Source: VXYL01 sp963665195 (GTDB taxonomy: Bacteria > Pseudomonadota > Gammaproteobacteria > Pseudomonadales > Azotimanducaceae). From it: a stretch of 64,000 nt of DNA. Below, one piece after another: positions 43,863-51,651 of the stretch (the first letter of the stretch is position 1; each line of letters begins with the position of its first letter). The stretch spans positions 2,108,001 to 2,172,000 of the forward strand of contig OY762070.1 of NCBI GenBank assembly GCA_963665195.1, written 5' to 3'. A program made the translations under genes and the position numbers. The notes under the pieces were generated by a model. It did not search any database, was not told the DNA's origin, and saw only the letters and a program-made list of their open reading frames with translations.

Positions 43863-44894
43863 GTGGTCGAGACGTTCGCGGCGCACACGTCGTTCAAGGG
43901 ATTCCGCGTCGACACCGGCGGCATCCGCGCCGAGTTGATCGAAGTCGGCGGGGTCGTCGCCCGCCTGGAAGTGGCCGACCGCAACGGAGCGATGGGCAAC
44001 GTGCTGCTCGGCTGCTCCGCGCTTGGGGACTATCTCGGCCCGCATCCGCACTTCAACTGCCTGGTCGGTCGCTACGCCAACCGCATGACGAACGCCCGCT
44101 TCGCGCTGGACGGGAACGAATACGCGCTCGATGCGAACGTGCCGCCGCACCACCTGCATGGCGGCCGGGCCGGCTTCGGCGTGCGCCGCTGGCACGGCGA
44201 AGCGACGGCGGACGACGAGGCGTCCGCAGACGGCGTGACCTTCCGCCTGCGCAGCGCCGACGGCGACGGCGGCTACCCCGGCAATCTCGATGTCGAGGCG
44301 AGGTATCGCTTCCACGGCAACCGCATGAGCTTGGACTTCGAGGCGGTGGCGGACGCGCCAACGCCGGTGAGTCTGACGTTCCACCCCTACTTCAACCTGA
44401 CCGCAGAGCCGAGTGCGACGGTCGCCGACCACGAAGTGGCCATCGACGCAGGGGCCTTCCTGCCGGTGAGCGAAGCCCTCACCCAGCTCGGCGAGATCCG
44501 CAGCGTCGCCGGCACGCCGTTCGACCTGCGCAAGCCGCGCCGCTTGGCGGACGTCTTCGACACGGCGGATGCGCAGATGGCGCTGGCGGACGGCGGCTTC
44601 GACCACACGTTCGCCATCGCCGGTTCCGGCCTGCGCCGCGCCGCGGTGGTACACGATCCCGGCAGCGGTCGCGAACTCACGGTATCCACGGATCAGCCGG
44701 GCATGCAGTTCTACACCGCCAACACGCTGCACACGGCGCCCGGCCATGGCGGTCGCTATCCGCGCCGAGGCGCGTTGTGCTTGGAGACCCAGCAGTTCCC
44801 CGATGCGCCGAACCAGCCGGCCTACCCGAACGCCATCCTGCGTCCCGGCAAGGTGTTTCGGGCTCGTACGGAGTTCGCGTTCTCCGTCCGCTGA
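43863..44894 (+). CDS. galM: Aldose 1-epimerase
   Basis: Interconverts alpha and beta anomers of hexoses. 343 residues, the GalM length. Visible features are VGRYANRMTNARFALDG, the histidine motif PHHLHGG, the catalytic block LTFHPYFNLTA with the acid histidine, FDHTFAI, and the C-terminal CLETQQFPDAPNQPAYPN with the base glutamate. GTG start at 43863. No sugar operon surrounds it; it converges on the lytic transglycosylase gene with 14 nt between the stops. Confidence 0.93.
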   Translation: MVETFAAHTSFKGFRVDTGGIRAELIEVGGVVARLEVADRNGAMGNVLLGCSALGDYLGPHPHFNCLVGRYANRMTNARFALDGNEYALDANVPPHHLHGGRAGFGVRRWHGEATADDEASADGVTFRLRSADGDGGYPGNLDVEARYRFHGNRMSLDFEAVADAPTPVSLTFHPYFNLTAEPSATVADHEVAIDAGAFLPVSEALTQLGEIRSVAGTPFDLRKPRRLADVFDTADAQMALADGGFDHTFAIAGSGLRRAAVVHDPGSGRELTVSTDQPGMQFYTANTLHTAPGHGGRYPRRGALCLETQQFPDAPNQPAYPNAILRPGKVFRARTEFAFSVR

Positions 44895-44908
44895 GCTTCA
44901 GCCGCGGA

Positions 44909-45547
44909 TCAAGCGTCCGTCAGCGGCACCCGGTAGCGGTCGATCTTGGCGATGTAGCGGTTGCCGGCGGCGAGGAAGCTGCGCTTGTTGCGGTTGCTGT
45001 AGCCGACGTTGTAGGAGCGCAGAGCGCATTCCTCGGCGCTGTCCGGCGACTGCTTGGCGCAGGCTTCCCGGTAGTGGGCCAGGATGTGCGCGCCGCAGTA
45101 GACGTTCTGCTCCGGGTCCTTAAGGTCCGCGCCGCAGAACGAGCGCCAGAACTTGGCGCGCACCTGGGCTGGGCCGATGGCGCCCACGGACGAGCGGGCG
45201 TGCTTGCGAAACCGGCTCTCGGCCATCACCACGCTGGCCAGCAGATCGGGGGCGAGGTCATGCCGGGCGGATGCTTCGAGAATCCAGCCGGCGAACTGCA
45301 CCGCGTCGTCCGGCGCGACGCCGTAGCCGCGCGTCAGCCTGCCGGCGTAGGCCTGCCGTTCGGCTTCCCAGGTGGGGCGCGCCGACACCGGTTCCGGTAC
45401 GGCGAGGGCCATCACCTGCCGCTCCGGCGCGCCGCCGGTCACGCCAGCGGAGGTCAGCCCGCCGAGAGCGGCGAGCATCGCCAGCCCGGCAAGGCTGGCA
45501 GCGCCGCTGATGGAGTGTCCGCGCACCTTCGCGATGCCTAGGGGCAT
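44909..45547 (-). CDS. Lytic transglycosylase SLT-domain protein
   Basis: 212 residues from ATG 45547. A hydrophobic N-terminal segment (SLAGLAMLAALGGLTSAG) acts as signal or anchor. The SLT fold follows, with the catalytic glutamate in LASVVMAESRFRKHARSSVG and the typical GAIGPAQVRAKFW. The C-terminal part RSYNVGYSNR resembles the AYNAG motif of this family. It cleaves peptidoglycan glycan strands with formation of 1,6-anhydro ends; it may open gaps for envelope machines, but no partner lies next to it. Confidence 0.88.
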   Translation of the reverse strand: MPLGIAKVRGHSISGAASLAGLAMLAALGGLTSAGVTGGAPERQVMALAVPEPVSARPTWEAERQAYAGRLTRGYGVAPDDAVQFAGWILEASARHDLAPDLLASVVMAESRFRKHARSSVGAIGPAQVRAKFWRSFCGADLKDPEQNVYCGAHILAHYREACAKQSPDSAEECALRSYNVGYSNRNKRSFLAAGNRYIAKIDRYRVPLTDA

Positions 45548-45653
45548 GGCAAGCGATCCGTGATTCGACGGGCGGGACCCTACTCCTCGTAGCCCAGAAA
45601 GTGAAGAGAATATGGAGGAATATTTGAGGAATGCGCCGGAATCCGCCCAATTC

Positions 45654-45667
45654 GGCGAAAAATCGCC
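45654..45667 (-). terminator. Hairpin after the VOC gene, possible terminator
   Basis: On the minus strand GGCGA-TTTT-TCGCC, 5-bp stem with a 4-nt loop, extended by AAT/ATT across an internal loop, 25 nt past the VOC stop. No clear T-tract follows, so the role is uncertain. The surrounding 45548-45691 is AT-richer and should also hold the transglycosylase promoter. Confidence 0.3.
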
Positions 45668-45691
45668 TTGATTCAACGCATTGCGGTTGGG

Positions 45692-46069
45692 TCAATCCGC
45701 TCTGCGGGTCACCAGGGCGAGGGTGTCGCCGGCTTGGTCCTCGAAGAAAGCCATCCACTCGGTCTCGCCCGGCGGTCCGAAGGTGCCGTCTTCGTCCTTG
45801 TGGATGGCGTGCGGCGGATGGGTGAAGGTCACGCCCTTGGCTTCGAGTTCCGCTACGCGGGCGTCGATGTCGTCCGTCCACAGGTAGAGGATCGAGTTGC
45901 CGCCCGCCTCGCCCCTCTCGAACAGCAAGCGCACGCCGTCGAAATCGAAGAACAGCAGGCCCGGCGGGTCGAAGCGGGCGACGAAGCGGGCGCCCAGGAC
46001 ATCCCGGTAGAACGTCTCCGCGGCGTCGAGGTCCGGCACGGCCCTCGCGATCTGGTAGATGCGGCCCAT
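45692..46069 (-). CDS. VOC family (glyoxalase/bleomycin-resistance fold) protein
   Basis: 125 residues, a single vicinal-oxygen-chelate unit. It opens YQIARAVPDLDAAETFYRDVLG, then LFFDFDGVRLLFERG with the mid-domain acidic ligand, SILYLWTDDIDARVAELEAKG, and ends WMAFFEDQAGDTLALVTR. Metal ligands cannot be assigned with certainty, and the substrate is unknown. It lies 11 nt downstream of the LLM oxidoreductase, so the two may act in one small pathway. Confidence 0.88.
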   Translation of the reverse strand: MGRIYQIARAVPDLDAAETFYRDVLGARFVARFDPPGLLFFDFDGVRLLFERGEAGGNSILYLWTDDIDARVAELEAKGVTFTHPPHAIHKDEDGTFGPPGETEWMAFFEDQAGDTLALVTRRAD

Positions 46070-46080
46070 GGCGCCAGCCT

Positions 46081-47085
46081 TCAGGCCGCCAGCTCTTGGA
46101 CGATGCGCGCCCGTTCGGCCTTGGGAAGCTGCGCGTAGGCGGCGGAAGTGCGGTCCACCACGTCTCCGTAGCGGGCCTTGATCTCCGCGGCGATGCGCTC
46201 CGGCTCGCCCACCACGGCGAACTCGCGCACCATCGCGTCGTCGATCAGCGTGCCCATCTCCGCCCAGCGGCCCTGCTTGGACATCGTGTTGAGTTCGGTC
46301 TGCAGGTCGCCGGCGCCGATGCTGACCAGCACCGGCTTGTAGGCGGGCGTCGAACCGTAGAAGGCGATCTGCCGCTGCGTTGCCACCTTCGCGGCGGCCA
46401 GTTCCTTCTCGTCGCGGCCGGTGACCACGAAGCAGGGATAGGAGATCTCGAAGTCCGCCCGGTTCTTGCCGGCCTTGGCGAAGCCCCGCTCCAGCGCCGG
46501 CAGCGTGGTCTCGCGCAGGTACTTCTCGGTCGTGAAGGCGTGGACGATGATGCCGTCCGCCACCTCGCCGGCCACCTCCGTCATCAGCGGGCCTACCGCG
46601 GCGAGGAACACGCGCGGCGCACCGTGCTCGGTATTGGTGGGGGTGAAGAACGGCGTCATCAGCGTGTGGTTGTAGAACTTGCCGGTGAACTGCAGCGGCT
46701 CGCCCTGGTGCCACGTCGCCCAGATGGCGCGCATGGCGAGGATGAATTCGCGCATCCGGGCGGCTGGGGAGGACCAGGGCATGCTGAAGCGCTTGGTGAT
46801 GTGCGGGCGGATCTGCGAACCGAGGCCCAGCACGAAGCGCCCTTCGGCGGCGGCGTTCAGGTCGTGGCCGAGCTGCGCGAGCAGCATGGGCGTGCGCGCG
46901 AAGGCGACGGCGATGCCAGTGATGAGGTCCACCCGCTCGGTCTCCTGCGCAGCGAAGGCCAGCGGCAGGAACGGATCGTGCGCCGTCTCCGCGGTCTGGA
47001 TGCCGCTGTAGCCCATCTCTTCGAGTTCCCGCGCCTGGGCGCCTGCGCTGCCGAGATCCCAGCCGATGCCGCCGTCTACCTTCAT
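46081..47085 (-). CDS. LLM class (luciferase-like) oxidoreductase, F420-type (TIGR03617-like)
   Basis: 334 residues with the bacterial luciferase TIM barrel: GIQTAETAHDPFLPLAFAA, the flavin/F420-binding LITGIAVAFARTPMLLAQLG, AAEGRFVLGLGSQIRPHI and LAAVGPLMTEVAGEVADG. This pattern is that of the F420-dependent TIGR03617 group, although FMN cannot be ruled out. The start ATG 47085 has AAGGAG at a good distance; a TTG five codons upstream was rejected. It precedes the VOC gene. The 186 bp upstream (47086-47271) hold no gene. Confidence 0.85.
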   Translation of the reverse strand: MKVDGGIGWDLGSAGAQARELEEMGYSGIQTAETAHDPFLPLAFAAQETERVDLITGIAVAFARTPMLLAQLGHDLNAAAEGRFVLGLGSQIRPHITKRFSMPWSSPAARMREFILAMRAIWATWHQGEPLQFTGKFYNHTLMTPFFTPTNTEHGAPRVFLAAVGPLMTEVAGEVADGIIVHAFTTEKYLRETTLPALERGFAKAGKNRADFEISYPCFVVTGRDEKELAAAKVATQRQIAFYGSTPAYKPVLVSIGAGDLQTELNTMSKQGRWAEMGTLIDDAMVREFAVVGEPERIAAEIKARYGDVVDRTSAAYAQLPKAERARIVQELAA

Positions 47086-47271
47086 GCTTCGCTCCTTCAA
47101 GCCTTTGGGTGGATTTCGCTTTGTCGTGGATGCGCGATTGTAAGCGGCCTCTGCCCTCGATGCGCCACGGCCCGGCGCATCGGAAGTGAGACACTTGGGC
47201 TTCGGATCGGCCGCCGGCGCCGATGCCCTTGCCCCAGATGTTCTTCCAGCACACGTCCGCGGCAGCGCTGG

Positions 47272-49179
47272 TCAGGGCCGTTCGATCTCTGCTTCGGCGG
47301 CGAGACATGCAGTGATGGCCCTTCGAGAGAGGCCGCTGCGCAGCATCGGTTCCCAACTGTGGATGGGCATGTCGCGGACGATCTCGGCGACCAGCGCGCC
47401 TGCCTTCTCCCGCGACGGCATGTCGTCCGCGCCGATGTAGGCCAGCCGGGTCAGGGCATCGAGTGCCGAGCCTGCGCAGAAGACGTTTTCGTCTTCGCGC
47501 GCCACGTCGGACAGCGTCTTCACGATGCCGGCGAGTTCGTCGCCCAGCATGCCTGGACCGTGGGAGCAGAGGATCACGAGCGACCACAAGGCGTTCTCGC
47601 GCACCGCCGAGCGCACGCGCTTGAAGCGGTCCACGCTGTAGTCGATGCCGATGCCTTCGCATACGTCGCATTCGTCCGTCGGACGGACGAACTTGATGCT
47701 GCGGCCTTGGGCGATGTTCATGCCGATGCGGTTCGGTTCGCGGGCCAGACTTGCCGCCAAAGCGGCGGCGCAGGCCTGTACCAAGGACTTGCCCATCCCG
47801 GTCGCGCTGCCGCGGCGGCCGATGCAGCCGAGAGCGGTAGCTGCCACCGAACGAACGTAGACGGACTCGTCGGCACGCAGCCGCTCCGCTACTGCGGCAA
47901 ACACGGCTTCCGTCAGCGGCGCCGCGTCTCCAAGGCCGCAGAGCGCAGCCCTGCGCACCCACTTCACTGGAGAGTCGCAAGCGCCGAGCAGCGTCTCCGT
48001 CGCTCTCTCGCCGAGCGCGATCAGACCGTACAGGGCGGCGCGTCGCACTGTTTCCCGCTCGCTGTGCAGCCCTTCGCCTAGCGCGCGGATCGCGTCCTCG
48101 GTGCGAGTTTCGGCCAGTTTGTAGGCGGCCCCGATGCGCTGCGGCTCGCCGGCGTCGTGCCGGGTTTGCAGTTGCGCTTGCAGGCGCTTGGTGTCGTGGC
48201 TGCGTCTGGCGGGCGGGCGGCCCGTGTGCATCCAGTGGTAGTGGTGGCGCCACGCGACGGTGGCGTCGTCCGCCGCTTCGGCGTAGTCCAGCCCCGTCAG
48301 CGGATCGATGCCGAGTCCGTGCCAGTCCACTTCTTCGGGCGCGTCGCCTTCGGGTTCGGTAGTGCGATAGAGCCAGAACCGCCACATGAAGCGGGGCTGT
48401 TCGGGCCAGATTCGCCAGTCGTCCCGGCGATGGTTGCCGCGGTGGTACATGTTGTGCGAGTAGAGGACGACGCTGCCGGCCTTGAGCGGCGCTGCCTCGA
48501 ACTGCCGAACCAGCGGCCAGCCAGTGCCGGTCACCGCGTCGCGCATCCGTACATCGTGGGCCGTTCGCTGGGCGACGATGTCCTCGAGGCTGTAAGGCGA
48601 CTTCGGGCCGCTCGCCGGAACGCGCTCCATGCCGTCGATTTGGTAGGTGAAGTCCAAATGGTCGGCGCCGGCGAAGTTGTCGTTGTTCTCCTCGTGGTTC
48701 TGCGCCCAGTATTGCGAATACGGCACGGCTGCCGTCGGCCCGGCGTCCGGGGCGACGGCCTGCGGGTAGTACAGCATCTCGATCTGCACGGCGTGGTGGT
48801 GGCGATGGCGGCGACCGTTGTAGGGGCCGTTGTCGTCCTTGTGCCAGTGCTGGTCTCTGGAACCGCTGACGTAGGGCGTGTTGTGGGTGAAGGGGACGAT
48901 GGCCCAGTTCATTCCCACGAGTCGATTGCAGGCGTCCACGACGCCGGGCGAGTCGATCACGTCGAGGATTTCCGGAATGACGGAGGCGGTGATGTAGCGC
49001 TTGGCGTTGAACGCCGCCTTCTCCTTCTCGTAGATGATCTCGTGGATTTCCGGCGGGATGCCGAGGTCCTCCGGCGCGAGCACCACCAAGCCGCGGCTTG
49101 CGAAATCGCGGATTAGCGTAGCCGGCTTGGTGTAGGCGAGGCCCGCGCTTGAGGCCGGGGCGGAGTCGTCGGCGGTCAC
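47272..49179 (-). CDS. Phytanoyl-CoA dioxygenase-like domain fused to HEAT repeats
   Basis: 635 residues from GTG 49179. Residues 1-330 look like a PhyH-type Fe(II)/2-oxoglutarate dioxygenase: HxD-type ligands in DQHWHKDDNG, a distal histidine in YSHNMYHRGNHR, and an arginine-rich strand RFMWRFWLYR for 2-oxoglutarate. Residues 350-630 are alpha-helical HEAT-like repeats (AIRALGEGLHSERETVRRAA, SPVKWVRRAALCGLGDAAPL, DESVYVRSVAATALGCIGRR). Cysteines in ECDVCEG may bind metal. No function is known to me; the repeats could hold a protein or large substrate. It follows ybjQ by 10 nt. Confidence 0.8.
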   Translation of the reverse strand: MTADDSAPASSAGLAYTKPATLIRDFASRGLVVLAPEDLGIPPEIHEIIYEKEKAAFNAKRYITASVIPEILDVIDSPGVVDACNRLVGMNWAIVPFTHNTPYVSGSRDQHWHKDDNGPYNGRRHRHHHAVQIEMLYYPQAVAPDAGPTAAVPYSQYWAQNHEENNDNFAGADHLDFTYQIDGMERVPASGPKSPYSLEDIVAQRTAHDVRMRDAVTGTGWPLVRQFEAAPLKAGSVVLYSHNMYHRGNHRRDDWRIWPEQPRFMWRFWLYRTTEPEGDAPEEVDWHGLGIDPLTGLDYAEAADDATVAWRHHYHWMHTGRPPARRSHDTKRLQAQLQTRHDAGEPQRIGAAYKLAETRTEDAIRALGEGLHSERETVRRAALYGLIALGERATETLLGACDSPVKWVRRAALCGLGDAAPLTEAVFAAVAERLRADESVYVRSVAATALGCIGRRGSATGMGKSLVQACAAALAASLAREPNRIGMNIAQGRSIKFVRPTDECDVCEGIGIDYSVDRFKRVRSAVRENALWSLVILCSHGPGMLGDELAGIVKTLSDVAREDENVFCAGSALDALTRLAYIGADDMPSREKAGALVAEIVRDMPIHSWEPMLRSGLSRRAITACLAAEAEIERP

Positions 49180-49189
49180 TTCGGCGACT

Positions 49190-49510
49190 TCACCTGACCG
49201 TGACGGCGGTGCCGCTCGCCGACACCATGAGCATGGTGCCGCCCTGGCCGACCACTTCGTAGTCGAGATCCACCCCGACCACTGCGTTGCCGCCGAGCTG
49301 CGCGGCCGCCTCGCTCATCTCGTCGAGCGCGATCTCCCGCGCCTTGGCGAGTTCCGCCTCGTAGGCCTGCGAGCGGCCGCCCACGATGTCGCGAATGCCG
49401 GCGAAGAAGTCGCGGAAGATGTTGGCGCCGACGATGGCCTCGCCGGTGACGATGCCGTGGTAGTCGCGAATGCTCCGGCCCTCGATGGTGGGGGTGGTGG
49501 TGACGATCAT
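49190..49510 (-). CDS. YbjQ family protein (DUF74)
   Basis: 106 residues, the exact family size (E. coli YbjQ 107), a pentamer-forming fold of unknown role. Conserved features are VTGEAIVGANIFRDFFAGIRD, the YEAELAKAREIALDEM helix and QLGGNAVVGVDLDYEVVG. The start at 49510 has AGGAG seven to eleven bases upstream; longer in-frame starts were rejected on length. Likely co-transcribed with the dioxygenase-HEAT gene. Confidence 0.9.
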   Translation of the reverse strand: MIVTTTPTIEGRSIRDYHGIVTGEAIVGANIFRDFFAGIRDIVGGRSQAYEAELAKAREIALDEMSEAAAQLGGNAVVGVDLDYEVVGQGGTMLMVSASGTAVTVR

Positions 49511-49708
49511 TGGCTGCTCCTGAGGTGCGGAGGGCAAGCATGGCCTTGCGCGTGCCTCGGCTGCAAGCATCCGTTCGCGCTGCCTGTTCGCGCTGCGCTT
49601 GATCGCGAGCTGCTCGTCGCCGGTCAAGCGGGGGATGCGAACTGGCCATGACGCCGAACCGGCAAGCCGTTACGCTTGCGCTGTGCCGGGTAGGGCAGGC
49701 GTTGTGCC

Positions 49709-50572
49709 GTGAACGGGAGCCAGCAGCAGACGATCGAAGTCGACGCGCACGTCTATGGACGCGTTGCCGGCGCTCCCTTGGTCGCGGATCGCTACCGGAC
49801 CGCGGCGGCAGACGCGCGCACCGGCCGTGCCGTCGCGATGGTTCACGGCGGCGCGTGGACCAGCAATGATCGGCAGACGCCCCACGTTCTCTGCCGGCAA
49901 CTCGCAGCGGCGGGCTTCGACGTGTTCTCGCTGGACTTCCGGGACGGACGCAACGGCAGGCATCCCTGCGCGGTGCAGGACATCACCGCCGGGGTCCGCC
50001 ACATCCGGGCCAACGCGGACGCCCTCGAGGTGGACGCCGACAGCATCGCCTTGATCGGCAGCTCCTCCGGCGGCCATTTGGTGCTGCTCGCGGCGACGCA
50101 GCCGGACATCGCCGCGCATCGCGGCACCGAGGTGCTGGTCGATGGCGAGCCGACGGAGGCCACCGAAGTATCCGCGAAGGTCTGCTGCGTCACCGCCCTT
50201 TGGCCGGTCTCCGATCCGCTGGTGCGCTACCAGTACGCGCTGCGCGTCGGGCGCGAGGAGCTCGCCGCCGCGCATCGGCGCTACTACCGGGACGAGGCGC
50301 ACATGCTCGAAGCCAGCGTGCAGCGCATGCTGCGCGCCGGGGAGGCCCAGTTCGTGCCCCCGCTCTTGCTCGTCCAGCCGGGCGAGGACGCCAACGTTCC
50401 CCGGCAGATGACGCTGGACCTCGTGCGCGAGTACCAGAACGCCGGCGGCTCCTTGCACTACCAGTTCCTGCCCGGCCTGCCTCATGCCTTCGCCTACCAG
50501 GCATCGCCGGAGACGATGCGCCTCGGCGTGATGATCGCGCGGTTCATCTCCGCATCCATGGCCACCGATTAG
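49709..50572 (+). CDS. Alpha/beta hydrolase (esterase)
   Basis: 287 residues from GTG 49709. The oxyanion motif is AMVHGGAWTSND, the nucleophile elbow GSSSGGHLVL, the acid in VQPGEDANVP and the histidine in GLPHAFAY. It is similar to kynurenine-formamidase-like or acetyl-esterase members of the family; the substrate is open. The next esterase starts 4 nt after its stop, so the two form an operon. Confidence 0.87.
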   Translation: MNGSQQQTIEVDAHVYGRVAGAPLVADRYRTAAADARTGRAVAMVHGGAWTSNDRQTPHVLCRQLAAAGFDVFSLDFRDGRNGRHPCAVQDITAGVRHIRANADALEVDADSIALIGSSSGGHLVLLAATQPDIAAHRGTEVLVDGEPTEATEVSAKVCCVTALWPVSDPLVRYQYALRVGREELAAAHRRYYRDEAHMLEASVQRMLRAGEAQFVPPLLLVQPGEDANVPRQMTLDLVREYQNAGGSLHYQFLPGLPHAFAYQASPETMRLGVMIARFISASMATD

Positions 50573-50576
50573 CGCC

Positions 50577-51539
50577 GTGGATTTCGAGACCTACCAGCGC
50601 TACGGCCTGCACGATCGCGGCCCGCTGGTGATGAATGCGCGCGCCAACGCGGAGATCGTGAACGCCCTCGACACGCCCGGGGATCGGCAATACCACCCGT
50701 GCCCGGAGGCGTACCCCAAGGCCGATGCCGCGACCGGGCGCGTGAAGCGCTACGCCGATTGGGCGGCCACCGAGGTGTTCGAGCAGACCCGACGCGACGT
50801 GTGGATCTACACCACCCCCGGGTTCGACGCAGCCGCGGGCGACGCCGCGCTGATCGTCTTCAACGACGGCGGCGGCTATCTCGACCGCGCCGGCGCCGTC
50901 CGCGCCGCAGCGGTACTCGACACGCTGGCGAACGCGGGCGAAATCGAGCCCTTGGTAGGCGTCTTCGCCAACCCAGGCATCCCCGAGGACCTGGACCCCG
51001 CAGACATGGAAGCCCCCAGCGCCATGCGGGCGGCGATGGACCAGCGCAGCTTCGAGTACGACAGCGTGACGGATCGCTACGCGACATTCCTGGCAACGGA
51101 ACTGCTGCCTTTCGTCGCCGACGAGCTCGGCGCGACGCTCACCGCCGACCCGTGCCGCCGCACCATCTGCGGCATCTCCTCCGGCGGCATCTGCGCCTTC
51201 AACGCCGCTTGGCATCGACCGGACCTGTTCGCCCGCGTGATCAGCCACTGCGGCTCGTTCACCGCCATCAAGGGCGGCCACAACTATCCGCTGCTGGTGC
51301 GCCGCACGCCGCGCAAGCCGATCCGCGTCTTCCTGCAAAGCGGCGCGAATGATGCCGACATCGTGATCGGCAGCTGGCCGCTCGCCAACCAGACCATGGC
51401 CGCGGCACTGAAGTTCGCCGGCTACGACATGCGCTTCGAGTTCGGCGACGGCGGCCACAACCTGCGCCACGGCGGGGCGCTGTTCGCGGACACGCTGCGC
51501 TGGCTGTGGCGCAGCGACGGTGCGCCAGCCACGGTCTGA
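50577..51539 (+). CDS. Esterase of the enterochelin esterase (Fes/EstD) type
   Basis: 320 residues from GTG 50577. It has VWIYTTPGFDAAAGDAALIV, the family oxyanion loop VFNDGGGYLD, the nucleophile elbow CGISSGGICAF, an acidic residue in FLQSGANDADI and a catalytic histidine in FGDGGHNLRHGG. Similar proteins cleave siderophore or sugar esters; no siderophore genes are nearby, so the substrate is not assigned. Cytoplasmic, since no signal peptide is seen. Confidence 0.85.
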   Translation: MDFETYQRYGLHDRGPLVMNARANAEIVNALDTPGDRQYHPCPEAYPKADAATGRVKRYADWAATEVFEQTRRDVWIYTTPGFDAAAGDAALIVFNDGGGYLDRAGAVRAAAVLDTLANAGEIEPLVGVFANPGIPEDLDPADMEAPSAMRAAMDQRSFEYDSVTDRYATFLATELLPFVADELGATLTADPCRRTICGISSGGICAFNAAWHRPDLFARVISHCGSFTAIKGGHNYPLLVRRTPRKPIRVFLQSGANDADIVIGSWPLANQTMAAALKFAGYDMRFEFGDGGHNLRHGGALFADTLRWLWRSDGAPATV

Positions 51540-51651
51540 AGAGACGGGCAGACCTAACGGGCTCCGTTTGCACAACAACTGCTGACGGCGCGGGCCGCGT
51601 TGCATCAAGCTGGCCGCGTGGCTTGCTAGCGCGATTCCTAGGTGCGGATCC

